Source: Desulfohalobiaceae bacterium
GTDB taxonomy: Bacteria > Desulfobacterota > Desulfovibrionia > Desulfovibrionales > Desulfothermaceae
Reading direction: 5' to 3'
Length of the DNA stretch: 6,749 bases
Assembly (NCBI GenBank): GCA_021737525.1
Contig: JAIPDU010000087.1
Span: 1 to 6,749 of the forward strand
In this document: one piece after another, positions 1-6,220 of the stretch
Numbering within the stretch: position 1 is the stretch's first letter
Layout: each line of letters starts with the position of its first letter
Notes under the pieces: model-generated
Database searches by the model: none
The model's input: the letters and a program-made list of their open reading frames with translations, nothing else
What the model was told of the DNA's origin: nothing
Translations under genes and position numbers: made by a program

Positions 1-269
1 GCCTGATTTCCGGTGGCCTGCAGATCGTGCCCCAGATAGGTGTTGAGGAAGGTGGACTTGCCGGAGGAGTAGGTCCCCAGAACCGAGATCAGCGGCCACC
101 ATGGGGTGCGGAAGGCATAGGACTGCTCCGGGAGGAGGAATCCCATTCTGCGGCTGATTCGATCCAGGTGGCGGAAACTCTTGACCACCTTCTCCAGAAC
201 CGGATTCTCCTGCCGCAAGTGCTCTTCCAGGCTGCTCAATCGCTGGCCAAGCTGTTCCTTTCGACCCAT
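1..269 (-). CDS. Dynamin-family GTPase, N-terminal part (runs off the left edge)
   Basis: Only the first 89 codons are present; the rest lies beyond base 1. The start is the ATG at 267-269, with an AGGGAGGAAG ribosome site just upstream. Residues 1-45 are charged and helical. Residues 59-76 read PLISVLGTYSSGKSTFLN, a Walker A P-loop (GxxxxGKS; G65, K71, S72) preceded by a hydrophobic beta strand. The next residues, NTYLGHDLQATGNQ, resemble the segment leading to switch I in bacterial dynamin-like proteins. Members of this family bind GTP and usually act on membranes (remodelling, fission or repair). It follows the LysM gene on the same strand, 296 bases away with a palindromic repeat between them, so co-transcription is possible but not shown. 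Other P-loop GTPases are possible because the G3 and G4 motifs are outside the window. Confidence 0.8.
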   Translation of the reverse strand, partial: MGRKEQLGQRLSSLEEHLRQENPVLEKVVKSFRHLDRISRRMGFLLPEQSYAFRTPWWPLISVLGTYSSGKSTFLNTYLGHDLQATGNQ

Positions 270-435
270 ACTTCCTCCCTGGCTGTTTGGGTATTGCCCT
301 GCCCCCCGACAATCCCGGCTGATTGTTCCTCTCCCCGGAAGTGTCCCGCAACGGTCGGCTTCCGGCTTGACCTCGCTGTTTCGCCCCGAAGGACAAGCGC
401 CGGTCCTGGCAGTCTGTTGAAAAAGTCCTTACCAG

Positions 436-560
436 GCAGGGCGTTCCAAAATTTCAAGTGCAAGGCGCGAAAAAAGTTCAAGGTCGTAGCGTAGTTATCC
501 TACGTGAGAGTTTGAACTTTTTGAAGCAACGCAGCAATTGGAAGATTGGGGGCGCCCTGC
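436..560. repeat. 125-bp imperfect palindrome (MITE-like or REP-like intergenic repeat)
   Basis: The left arm (436-481) starts GCAGGGCG and ends AAAGTTCAA. The right arm (512-560) starts TTGAACTTT and ends CGCCCTGC. The arms pair over most of their length, with mismatches and small bulges between the strong ends. The 30-nt centre holds a second small hairpin, CGTAG-TTATC-CTACG (490-504). The flank at 411-427 (AGTCTGTTGAAAAAGTC) may belong to the same element, because TTTTTCAACAG ends are common on such repeats; that point is from memory. The element starts 5 bp after the LysM stop codon and fills the gap before the GTPase gene. It contains no ORF that could be a transposase, so if mobile it would be non-autonomous. 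It could also act as a transcript-end or RNA-stabilising structure. I see no gene or convincing promoter in the remaining gap, 270-435. Confidence 0.75.
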
Positions 561-565
561 TAGAC

Positions 566-1162
566 CTATTGGGCCACCTTCAGCTCCTGTCCCGGCTGAA
601 TAAACTCCCCTTCCTCGATGTCATTCCATTCCCGGAGCTCTTCCACGGAAACATCGTAGCGCTGACTGAGGCGGAAAAGGGTCTCTCCTTCCTGGACCGT
701 ATGCCGCTTCGTCCCTTCCCGGGACCCGCCGTCCCCCTCATCTTCGCGGTCGGCGACCTCCAGCCGCTCCGCCAGACGGTCCTCCAGGCCGGCGAACCGG
801 GCCTCCAGATCCGAAACCGCCTTCCTGAGCTTGGCCAGCTCCTGTTGGCGAATTCCGGAAGAAGAGGATTCCTGGATCTTGTTCATCTGCTCCAGGATCA
901 TGCTGTGCTGAAACTCGAGTTTGTTCAATCGCGCCTCGAGGCTCTCCTTATCGCTCCCCTCCCGTGCCGCATTTTGGTCTTCCCCGGATCCGCCCCAAAA
1001 CACGAGCATGATCAGGGCGAACAGAATCACGGCACCGCCGATAGCCACTGGAAGGAGATGCTTTCGCGCTTTGTCCAGCCAGCCGGATGCGATCCTGCCC
1101 CTGGGGTTTCCCCTGTATTCCGGCTCATCCAGATCGTTCAGGCGCGGTCCCTTTTGGGCCAT
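566..1162 (-). CDS. Membrane-anchored coiled-coil protein with C-terminal LysM domain
   Basis: This is a 198-residue protein. The ATG at 1160-1162 follows a strong AGGAGGAG site. Residues 1-35 are polar and basic near the membrane (KARKH), with no signal-peptidase site. Residues 36-56 form one transmembrane helix rich in V, I, L and F. About 73-97 and 105-138 are heptad-like, charged and probably coiled coil, separated by a serine-rich break (99-102). Residues 153-196 form one LysM module: the HTVQEGETLFRLSQRY start, VSVEELREWN middle and IQPGQELKV end are all present. LysM modules bind N-acetylglucosamine-containing glycans such as peptidoglycan. The positive-inside rule puts the N-terminus in the cytoplasm and LysM in the periplasm, so the protein could tie the inner membrane to the cell wall. 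There is no catalytic domain, so a scaffold or sensor role is more likely than hydrolase activity. The partner is unknown. Confidence 0.88.
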   Translation of the reverse strand: MAQKGPRLNDLDEPEYRGNPRGRIASGWLDKARKHLLPVAIGGAVILFALIMLVFWGGSGEDQNAAREGSDKESLEARLNKLEFQHSMILEQMNKIQESSSSGIRQQELAKLRKAVSDLEARFAGLEDRLAERLEVADREDEGDGGSREGTKRHTVQEGETLFRLSQRYDVSVEELREWNDIEEGEFIQPGQELKVAQ

Positions 1163-1257
1163 AACTCTCCTCCTCTTTATCCGCAGAGCGACGCTGTGTT
1201 AACCTAGTTCCAGTCCGAAAAGTTCTCCTTCCCGACGGAAACCAGCTTCCCTTCACC

Positions 1258-1530
1258 TCATTCATCTTCTTCATGCTGCCTGTCCCCGCTTGACTGGCCG
1301 GTTTCCCCCAAAAGACCACGTCCTTTCCGCTTTCCGCTCCGCCCTGTCCCGCTCAGCCATGCGGCCTGGGCTTTTCGATATTCCGCTTCGGACTCGGTCC
1401 AGCCGAATCCGGGGGGAACACCTCCGCGCCTCTCAGCCGGATCGGCCCTTCCGCCGTCCAAGGAGCAGAAAAGCTCTTGGAGCCGCCGAAGGAACTGTTC
1501 GCGATTTCCGTCCTTGTCCTCGCTTCGCAC
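1258..1530 (-). CDS. Possible small hypothetical protein
   Basis: I do not recognise this 90-residue ORF. It is hydrophilic, with an N-terminal helical stretch (REQFLRRLQELF), an aromatic-acidic patch (GFGWTESEAEYRKAQAAWL) and a charged C-terminal tail ending HEEDE. It has no membrane segment and only one Cys. The frame stays open upstream to a GTG at 1614. I prefer the GTG at 1528-1530 because it follows AAGGGGGAG by 7 nt and lies about 70 nt downstream of a good promoter, whereas 1614 lies upstream of the expected transcript start. A TTG at 1531-1533 is an alternative. Third positions are about 62 percent G or C by hand count, only moderately gene-like. It would be the first gene of the leftward unit, 95 nt before the LysM gene. 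It may instead be untranslated leader. Confidence 0.4.
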   Translation of the reverse strand: MRSEDKDGNREQFLRRLQELFCSLDGGRADPAERRGGVPPGFGWTESEAEYRKAQAAWLSGTGRSGKRKGRGLLGETGQSSGDRQHEEDE

Positions 1531-1604
1531 CAACACACTCCCCCTTCCCGCCTTTTGCCCCTCCTGCCTCCAGGCAGTTAAGGAAAAAATTTTACCACTA
1601 AATA

Positions 1605-1633
1605 TATATAGCACATTCCCCGCTCCGGCTCAA
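1605..1633 (-). promoter_or_regulatory. Sigma70-like promoter for the leftward unit
   Basis: On the minus strand, TTGAGC (1628-1633) and TATATA (1605-1610) are separated by exactly 17 nt. Transcription would start near 1598 and read the small ORF and then the LysM gene. The -10 lies in the most AT-rich patch of the control region. Promoter by pattern only. Confidence 0.55.
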
Positions 1634-1646
1634 TTCCTTGTTCATG

Positions 1647-1668
1647 TGACAGGTCATTGCGCCTGTCA
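1647..1668. promoter_or_regulatory. Operator-like inverted repeat TGACAGG-N8-CCTGTCA
   Basis: Two perfect 7-bp arms (1647-1653 and 1662-1668) are separated by 8 nt, with arm centres about 15 bp apart, which would suit a dimeric regulator on one face of the helix. The site is about 60 bp upstream of the predicted leftward start and about 65 bp upstream of the rightward -35. That suits an activator of the leftward promoter, or a shared site. As RNA it could also form a short hairpin, but neither predicted promoter transcribes it. I cannot match it to a named regulator. Confidence 0.4.
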
Positions 1669-1732
1669 GAAAGGGGCGGCGTCCGGAGCACCCTGGCCCT
1701 GGAAGATCCCGGAGCTGTTGGGACAAGGGATT

Positions 1733-1761
1733 TTGCCTTCGCCCTGATTGTGTAGTATGAT
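1733..1761 (+). promoter_or_regulatory. Sigma70-like promoter for the rightward unit
   Basis: TTGCCT (1733-1738) and TATGAT (1756-1761) are separated by 17 nt. A start near 1768 would give a leader of roughly 235 nt before the ligase gene. No better candidate is seen closer to that gene; TTGCCA at about 1890 followed by GCTAAT is much weaker. By pattern only. Confidence 0.55.
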
Positions 1762-1798
1762 AATAGGTTGTGTTGTCCTGCTTCAGGAAAGGTGTTTT

Positions 1799-1849
1799 AT
1801 GAAACCCAGCGATGCGCTCCACCCGCCTTGCCCTGTTGAATGCAGCTGA
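1799..1849 (+). CDS. 16-codon leader ORF
   Basis: ATG at 1799 follows AGGAAAGG (1785-1792) by 6 nt and encodes MKPSDALHPPCPVECS, ending in TGA. It is the first start codon with a ribosome site downstream of the predicted rightward promoter. Its last codons lie inside the left arm of the hairpin at 1830-1881, so translation would disturb that arm. It could be a regulatory leader peptide (rich in Pro, with two Cys), the broken front of an old gene cut by the palindrome, or chance. No run of one amino acid points to classical attenuation. Confidence 0.35.
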   Translation: MKPSDALHPPCPVECS

Positions 1850-1881
1850 GCCGCCCTGCCGGAGGCAGGATTCAACAGGGC
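1830..1881 (+). repeat. Nested hairpin in the leader of the acyl-CoA ligase gene
   Basis: The outer stem is 12 bp and perfect: GCCCTGTTGAAT (1830-1841) with ATTCAACAGGGC (1870-1881). Inside it, CCTGCC (1855-1860) and GGCAGG (1864-1869) form a second stem with a GGA loop, stacked directly against the right outer arm. There is no T-run after it, so it is not a typical intrinsic terminator. It could be a leader-RNA structure or a small palindromic repeat that inserted here. Its arm end, TGTTGAA, also occurs in the flank of the repeat near 411-420, though this is a short match. Confidence 0.7.
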
Positions 1882-1950
1882 GGGCCTCGCTTGCCAATTT
1901 ATCCTTGAAATTCAGCTAATCGGACACATTTTCCTGCAAAAAAAGCCCCC

Positions 1951-1979
1951 ATCTCCGAATGGACATGGACATGGGAGAT
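1951..1979 (+). promoter_or_regulatory. Weak hairpin just upstream of the ligase ribosome site
   Basis: ATCTCC (1951-1956) can pair with GGAGAT (1974-1979). The loop holds a tandem GGACAT repeat (1961-1972). An alternative stem CCCAT/ATGGG (1948-1952 with 1971-1975) competes with it. It ends 11 nt before the AGGAGG. The stem is short and may be chance. Confidence 0.2.
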
Positions 1980-1990
1980 ATCGGGAAACA

Positions 1991-2001
1991 AGGAGGTGGA
2001 A
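1991..2001 (+). promoter_or_regulatory. Strong ribosome binding site that fixes the ligase start
   Basis: AGGAGG (1991-1996) is a full Shine-Dalgarno core, 5 nt before the ATG at 2002. An in-frame GTG at 1996 overlaps this core and so cannot be the real start. Confidence 0.8.
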
Positions 2002-4191
2002 ATGCCCCCGGACCTTGGGGACGCCATTGAGCAGGCTCTTACAGCCGGCTCGAGGAGCCTGGACGAATCCGAAAGCAAGACCTTTCTGCGGGAATTCACC
2101 ATTCCGGTGATCCCCGAGCGCACTGCCGCGTCCGCTGAGGAAGCGGTCCGTGCCGCGGAGGAAATCGGTTATCCCGTGGTGCTCAAAGGGCTGGCCCGAG
2201 ATATTGGACACAAGACCGAAGCCGGCCTGGTCCGGCTCGGACTGGAGCATAGCGGGGCGGTCCGCCATGCTTTCCAGGAGATGGAAGGAACCCCGGGGCT
2301 CCGCGGAGTGCTGGTCCAACCGCAGATCAAGGCGGAAAGGGAATTCCTTGCCGGTTTCTTCCGGGACCCGCAATTCGGGCCGGTGCTCATGTTCGGCCTG
2401 GGCGGGATCTTCACCGAGGCCCTCTCCGACGTGAGCCTCAGGCTGGCACCAGTTACCGAGCAGGACGCCCGGGACATGCTCGCGCAGATCCGCAGCCGCA
2501 GCCTGCTGCAGGGGGTCCGCAATCAGCGGCCCGCGGACGAAGCCGCCCTCGTCCGCACCTTGACCGGACTGGGAGAATTGGCCCGGGACTATCCGGACAT
2601 CCGGGAGCTGGACATCAACCCTCTCCTGATCACGGCTGAGGGAGAAGTGCTCGCGGCGGACGCCCTCGCGGTCCTGGAGCGCGGACAAAGCCTTCCCGGG
2701 TCCCGTCCCGCAATCTCCCCGCGCACCACCGAGGAGTTCTTCCGGCCCCGTAGCCTCGTTTTCATCGGCGCCTCCTCCAGATTGGGCAAATGGGGCCATC
2801 TCCTGGTGACCAACGTCACCAGCGGCCGCTTCCCGGGAGCAGTCTACCTGGTAAACCCCAAGGGCGGCACCATCGCCGGCCAAGAGGCTTATACCTCGCT
2901 CGACTCCCTGCCAGAGACACCGGACCTTGCCGTGGTCACCATACCCGCGGCCAAGATCTCCGGACTTCTGGAGGACCTCCGGCACAAGGGAATCACCCGG
3001 ATGGTCCTCATCGCCTCCGGCTTCGCCGAAACCGGCCCACAGGGCCGGGAGCTGGAGCACGAGCTGGTGGACAAGGCCAACCGCCTGGGTATCACCATTC
3101 TCGGGCCCAACACCATGGGCCTGTGCAACCCGCACCACAGCTTCTACTGCACCGGCTCCATCGTCCAGCCCAGGCCCGGCTCCACGGCCATGATCTCCCA
3201 GTCCGGGAACATGGGGGTGCAGCTGCTTTCCTTCGCCGAACAGCAGGGCATCGGGATCCGCTCCTTCTGCGGCTCGGGCAACGAGGCCATGCTCAGCGTG
3301 GAGGATTTTCTGGACTATCTCGCCGAGGACGAGCTGACCCGAACGGTCATGCTCTATCTGGAAAGCCCCAAGGACGGGCACCGCTTTCTGGACACCGCCC
3401 GCAGGGCATCCCGCAAGAAGCCCATTGTCCTGCTCAAGGGCGGCAGCACCAAGCAGGGGAGCAAGGCCGCGGCCAGCCACACCGGAGCCATGAGCTCGGA
3501 CAATGCGGTTTTCGACGGCCTCTGCCGCCAGGCGGGAGTGATCAGGGTGGACGGGCCCATGGATCTTTTGGATCTCACCGCAGCATTTTCCTCCCTTCCC
3601 CTGCCCCAGGGCAGACGGGTGGCCGTGGTCACCCTGGGCGGGGGCTGGGGCGTTATCACAGCGGACATGTGCGCCCAGTACGGGCTCGTGCTCCCCGAGC
3701 TGAGCCAGGAGGTCCTGAGCTTTATGGACGCGGAGCTGCCCCCCTACTGGAGCCGCTCCAACCCGGTGGACCTCGTGGGGGAAAGCGATCTTTCCCTGCC
3801 CCTCAAGGCCATGGAGAAGCTTGCGGACTGGGACGGCTGCGACGCGGTTATCAATCTGGGGATTCTGGGCAGACGGGCCTTTGTCCAGGATTACCTCAAC
3901 GCGGTGCGCCGGGTAGACCCCGGTTACTCCGAGGAGTACTTGCAGGACGTGGACCGGGAGCTCGCCCGCTTCGAGCAGGAGTACGTGGAAGCCGTGGCCT
4001 GTCTCATGGAGACTCATGAAAAGCCGATATTCGGTGTACGGCTGCAGTCCGGGGAATCGGACCGGACCATCGAGGAGGCCTCGGGTTCGCGATATCAGAG
4101 CGTTTTTTTCCACACCCCGGAAAAGGCGGTCAAGGCCTGCGCCATGATGTACCGCTACAACTGCTTTCTCTGCGGGACTTGCGAGACCTGA
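2002..4191 (+). CDS. NDP-forming acyl-CoA ligase, fused ATP-grasp and CoA-binding subunits (acetate--CoA ligase family)
   Basis: This 729-residue protein belongs to the ADP-forming acetyl-CoA synthetase superfamily. The family interconverts acyl-CoA, ADP and phosphate with the free acid, ATP and CoA through phosphohistidine; it is cytoplasmic. The ATP-grasp (beta) part is about 20-225: VVLKG (59-63), HKTEAG (H70, the likely swinging-loop histidine) and ELDINPLL (202-209). A Rossmann CoA-binding domain starts at VFIGAS (253-258). The alpha part follows, with SGNE (E428), SHTG (H493, phosphohistidine site), LGGGWGV (545-551) and SNPVDL (586-591). All key residues are present, so the enzyme is probably active; the substrate cannot be read (acetate, branched-chain or aryl acids are possible). 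The beta-before-alpha order is opposite to the common alpha-beta fusion, and there is no acetyltransferase domain. Oddities: AGLV where GGV is usual after HKTE, and a CxxCxxC tail (C721, C724, C727). It leads the rightward unit. Confidence 0.9.
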   Translation: MPPDLGDAIEQALTAGSRSLDESESKTFLREFTIPVIPERTAASAEEAVRAAEEIGYPVVLKGLARDIGHKTEAGLVRLGLEHSGAVRHAFQEMEGTPGLRGVLVQPQIKAEREFLAGFFRDPQFGPVLMFGLGGIFTEALSDVSLRLAPVTEQDARDMLAQIRSRSLLQGVRNQRPADEAALVRTLTGLGELARDYPDIRELDINPLLITAEGEVLAADALAVLERGQSLPGSRPAISPRTTEEFFRPRSLVFIGASSRLGKWGHLLVTNVTSGRFPGAVYLVNPKGGTIAGQEAYTSLDSLPETPDLAVVTIPAAKISGLLEDLRHKGITRMVLIASGFAETGPQGRELEHELVDKANRLGITILGPNTMGLCNPHHSFYCTGSIVQPRPGSTAMISQSGNMGVQLLSFAEQQGIGIRSFCGSGNEAMLSVEDFLDYLAEDELTRTVMLYLESPKDGHRFLDTARRASRKKPIVLLKGGSTKQGSKAAASHTGAMSSDNAVFDGLCRQAGVIRVDGPMDLLDLTAAFSSLPLPQGRRVAVVTLGGGWGVITADMCAQYGLVLPELSQEVLSFMDAELPPYWSRSNPVDLVGESDLSLPLKAMEKLADWDGCDAVINLGILGRRAFVQDYLNAVRRVDPGYSEEYLQDVDRELARFEQEYVEAVACLMETHEKPIFGVRLQSGESDRTIEEASGSRYQSVFFHTPEKAVKACAMMYRYNCFLCGTCET

Positions 4192-4270
4192 GCCCTGACA
4201 CGGATCGCACGTTTTCTCCACCTGACTCGGACCAAAGTTATGCAGAAAGAAAATCTGGAGGAACGGGCCC

Positions 4271-5413
4271 ATGGCGAGCTTTGAACAAGGCCCCATCCGA
4301 CCGCCCAGCGAGGCGGGCAGCCTGCTGCTTCGCTTCACCAGGAACTGCCCCTGGAACAAGTGCGCCTTCTGTCCGGTGTACAAAAGGCGGCGGTTCAGCC
4401 GCAGGAGCCTGGAGGAGATCCTGGAGGACATAGACGCCGTCTCCCGGATGCTCTCGGAGATGCGCAGCTTCGCCCGTTCGCTGACCGGAGGGGAGGATCT
4501 CGACCCGGGTGTCATGCAGCGCATCCTCAAAAGCGGGGATTGGAGCGAGCAGTACAAGCAGCTCGCCTTCTGGGTTCTCCAGGGCGAGGGCACGGTTTTC
4601 ATCCAGGACGCGAACAGTCTCATCCTCAAGACGGAGGTCCTGGAACAGGCCCTGACGGCCTTGCGGAGCAAGATCCCCCTGGTGCGGCGGGTCACCATGT
4701 ACGCCCGCAGCAGCACGGTGGTCCGCAAGAGCGAGGAGGAGCTCACCCGTCTGCGCCGGGCAGGACTGGACCGCCTGCACATCGGTATGGAAAGCGGATC
4801 GGACCGGGTCCTGCGCCTGATGAACAAGGGCATGAGCTCAGAGCAGCATATCCAGGCGGGACAAAAGGCGGTGCAAAGCGGATTCTCCCTGTCCGAGTAT
4901 ATCATGCCCGGGCTGGGAGGCAGGGAGCTGTCCCGGGAGCACGCCCTGGAGACCGCGCGCGTGCTGGACGCCATCAACCCGGACTTCATCCGCCTGCGCA
5001 CCTTGCAGATCATGCCCGGCACCGAGCTGGACGCCATGCGCAAACAGGGCGGGTTCACTCCCTTGGACGACGACGAAATCGTCTCCGAGATCCGGCTCCT
5101 GATCCAGTCTCTGCGGGAAACCACTGCCGAGCTTGCCTCGGACCACGTCATGAACCTGCTCCAGGAGGTGCAGGGCCGCCTGCCCCGGGACAAGGAAGCC
5201 ATGCTGGGTGTCATCGAGGAGTACCTCGGCCGCCCCAGGGAAGAGAGGCTGCTCTATCGGCTGGGTCGCCGCGCCGGAAGCCTCGTCTCGCCGTCCCAGC
5301 TCGACGAGCCCGGCACCCGCCAGCAGCTGGAGCGGGCTCGCAAGTCCCTGGAGGCCCAGGAAGGCAAGGATCTGGAGGCCATCATCACGGATATGGGCAG
5401 AAGCCATCTCTGA
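4271..5413 (+). CDS. Radical SAM protein with CX4CX2C cluster motif
   Basis: This is a 380-residue protein. ATG at 4271 follows GGAGGA (4257-4262) by 8 nt. The motif TRNCPWNKCAFC (C26, C31, C34) would bind a 4Fe-4S cluster that cleaves S-adenosylmethionine. Its spacing is CX4CX2C, not the usual CX3CX2C. Other core marks are FIQDANSL (110-117) on a barrel strand, HIGMESGSD (170-178) and YIMPGLGG (210-217), as in Elp3/MiaB-type radical SAM barrels. A helical stretch of about 75 residues (35-109) separates the cluster loop from FIQDAN. These three are the only cysteines in the protein, so no second cluster (SPASM type) is expected. There is no B12-binding or TRAM domain. Residues about 262-380 form a helical, charged C-terminal region. 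The reaction is unknown. It lies 79 nt after the ligase and 36 nt before the CcdA-like gene, which suggests one operon. It is cytoplasmic. Confidence 0.88.
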   Translation: MASFEQGPIRPPSEAGSLLLRFTRNCPWNKCAFCPVYKRRRFSRRSLEEILEDIDAVSRMLSEMRSFARSLTGGEDLDPGVMQRILKSGDWSEQYKQLAFWVLQGEGTVFIQDANSLILKTEVLEQALTALRSKIPLVRRVTMYARSSTVVRKSEEELTRLRRAGLDRLHIGMESGSDRVLRLMNKGMSSEQHIQAGQKAVQSGFSLSEYIMPGLGGRELSREHALETARVLDAINPDFIRLRTLQIMPGTELDAMRKQGGFTPLDDDEIVSEIRLLIQSLRETTAELASDHVMNLLQEVQGRLPRDKEAMLGVIEEYLGRPREERLLYRLGRRAGSLVSPSQLDEPGTRQQLERARKSLEAQEGKDLEAIITDMGRSHL

Positions 5414-5449
5414 TAGGCACCAAAAGGCAGACAGGACGAAATCGCGACT

Positions 5450-6160
5450 ATGATCAATCTGGCTCCGTCCCTGCAAACCGCGCTGGGCAGCTCCATGCTC
5501 TTCTCCGCTGCGATCTGCTTCGGAGGAGGAGTGCTGGCCAGTCTCTCCCCCTGCGTCTATCCCCTGCTCCCGGTTGTCGCCACCTATGTCGGCTCCAGAA
5601 GCATCGGGGACCGGACCCGGACCAGGGCCTTCTTCATGTCCCTGGCCTACGTCCTTGGGCTGGCGGTGGTCTATACCGCGCTGGGCATGGCGGCAGCCCT
5701 GACCGGGAGCCTCTTCGGCGGGATCGCCAGCAGTCCCTGGGCCCGGATCGTGGTGGCCAACATCTTCATTCTCCTGGGGCTGAACGTCCTGGAGGTGATC
5801 CCCCTTCCCTTTCTTTCCGGAGGTGGAGGCGGCAGAGGTCGGGACAGACAGGGATTCTTCGGGGCCTTCACCCTGGGGGCGGCCTCCGGGATCGTGGCCT
5901 CGCCCTGCACTGCTCCGGTGCTGGGAGTGGTGCTGACCTATGTGGCCACCACCCAGGACGTGATCCGGGGAGGCGTTCTCCTCTTCGCCTTTTCCCTGGG
6001 CCTGGGGCTCCTCCTGATGGTTGTGGGCACCTTTGCCGGGGTCATGACCGCCCTGCCCAAGCCCGGAAACTGGATGAACCTGCTCAAGAAGATACTGGGA
6101 CTGATCATGATCGCCATCGGAGAGTACTATTTGATCCTTGCGGGACAGGTCATGTTCTGA
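5450..6160 (+). CDS. CcdA/DsbD-family membrane thiol-electron carrier
   Basis: This 236-residue inner-membrane protein has about six helices: 15-45, 62-85, 97-120, 137-166, 172-200 and 212-233. Two family motifs carry the redox cysteines: SLSPCVYPLLP (C35) in the first helix and ASPCTAPVLG (C153) in the fourth. These pair as a disulfide and pass electrons from cytoplasmic thioredoxin to a periplasmic partner. Six helices and no periplasmic end domains make it CcdA-like, not full-length DsbD. A glycine-rich loop (124-129) joins helices 3 and 4. The ATG at 5450 has only a weak, distant AGGA (5433-5436), so translation may depend on coupling to the upstream gene. The next gene, 60 nt away, encodes the likely partner thioredoxin. 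The pair typically serves cytochrome c maturation (apocytochrome reduction), though other periplasmic thiol targets are possible. Confidence 0.9.
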   Translation: MINLAPSLQTALGSSMLFSAAICFGGGVLASLSPCVYPLLPVVATYVGSRSIGDRTRTRAFFMSLAYVLGLAVVYTALGMAAALTGSLFGGIASSPWARIVVANIFILLGLNVLEVIPLPFLSGGGGGRGRDRQGFFGAFTLGAASGIVASPCTAPVLGVVLTYVATTQDVIRGGVLLFAFSLGLGLLLMVVGTFAGVMTALPKPGNWMNLLKKILGLIMIAIGEYYLILAGQVMF

Positions 6161-6220
6161 TCCCGAAAGCCGGCCGGCCATCGCCCCTTTTATCTCAACC
6201 CCAACAAGGAAAGCCAAGTC

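Noticed and set aside
458..1207. 249-codon open frame on the plus strand over the LysM gene
   Set aside because: The opposite strand carries a full LysM module, a membrane helix and a strong ribosome site; this frame has none and begins inside the palindrome.
1564..1577. CTGCCTCCAGGCAG short palindrome
   Set aside because: It is only a 5-bp stem with a tiny loop in the leftward leader and is not followed by a T-run on either strand in terminator position.
1514..1747. 77-codon plus-strand frame with CPSC and CAC cysteine pairs
   Set aside because: It looks briefly like a zinc ribbon, but it starts at TTG without a ribosome site and crosses the leftward promoter and the dyad.
1598..1897. 99-codon open frame on the minus strand in the control region
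   Set aside because: It runs through both promoters, the dyad and the nested hairpin, and has no recognisable family.
4240..4284. 14-codon ORF overlapping the start of the radical SAM gene
   Set aside because: It has no ribosome site of its own and ends just after the radical SAM ATG in another frame; translational coupling is conceivable but unsupported.
1912..5214. 1100-codon open frame on the minus strand
   Set aside because: It lies antisense to the ligase and radical SAM genes, which have clear motifs and ribosome sites. Its translation is low-complexity, rich in Arg, Ser, Gly, His and Gln with no domain. Such long shadow frames are common in GC-rich genes.
4838..6217. 459-codon open frame on the minus strand
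   Set aside because: It is antisense to the radical SAM and CcdA-like genes, with Gln, Gly and His-rich low-complexity sequence and no recognisable domain.
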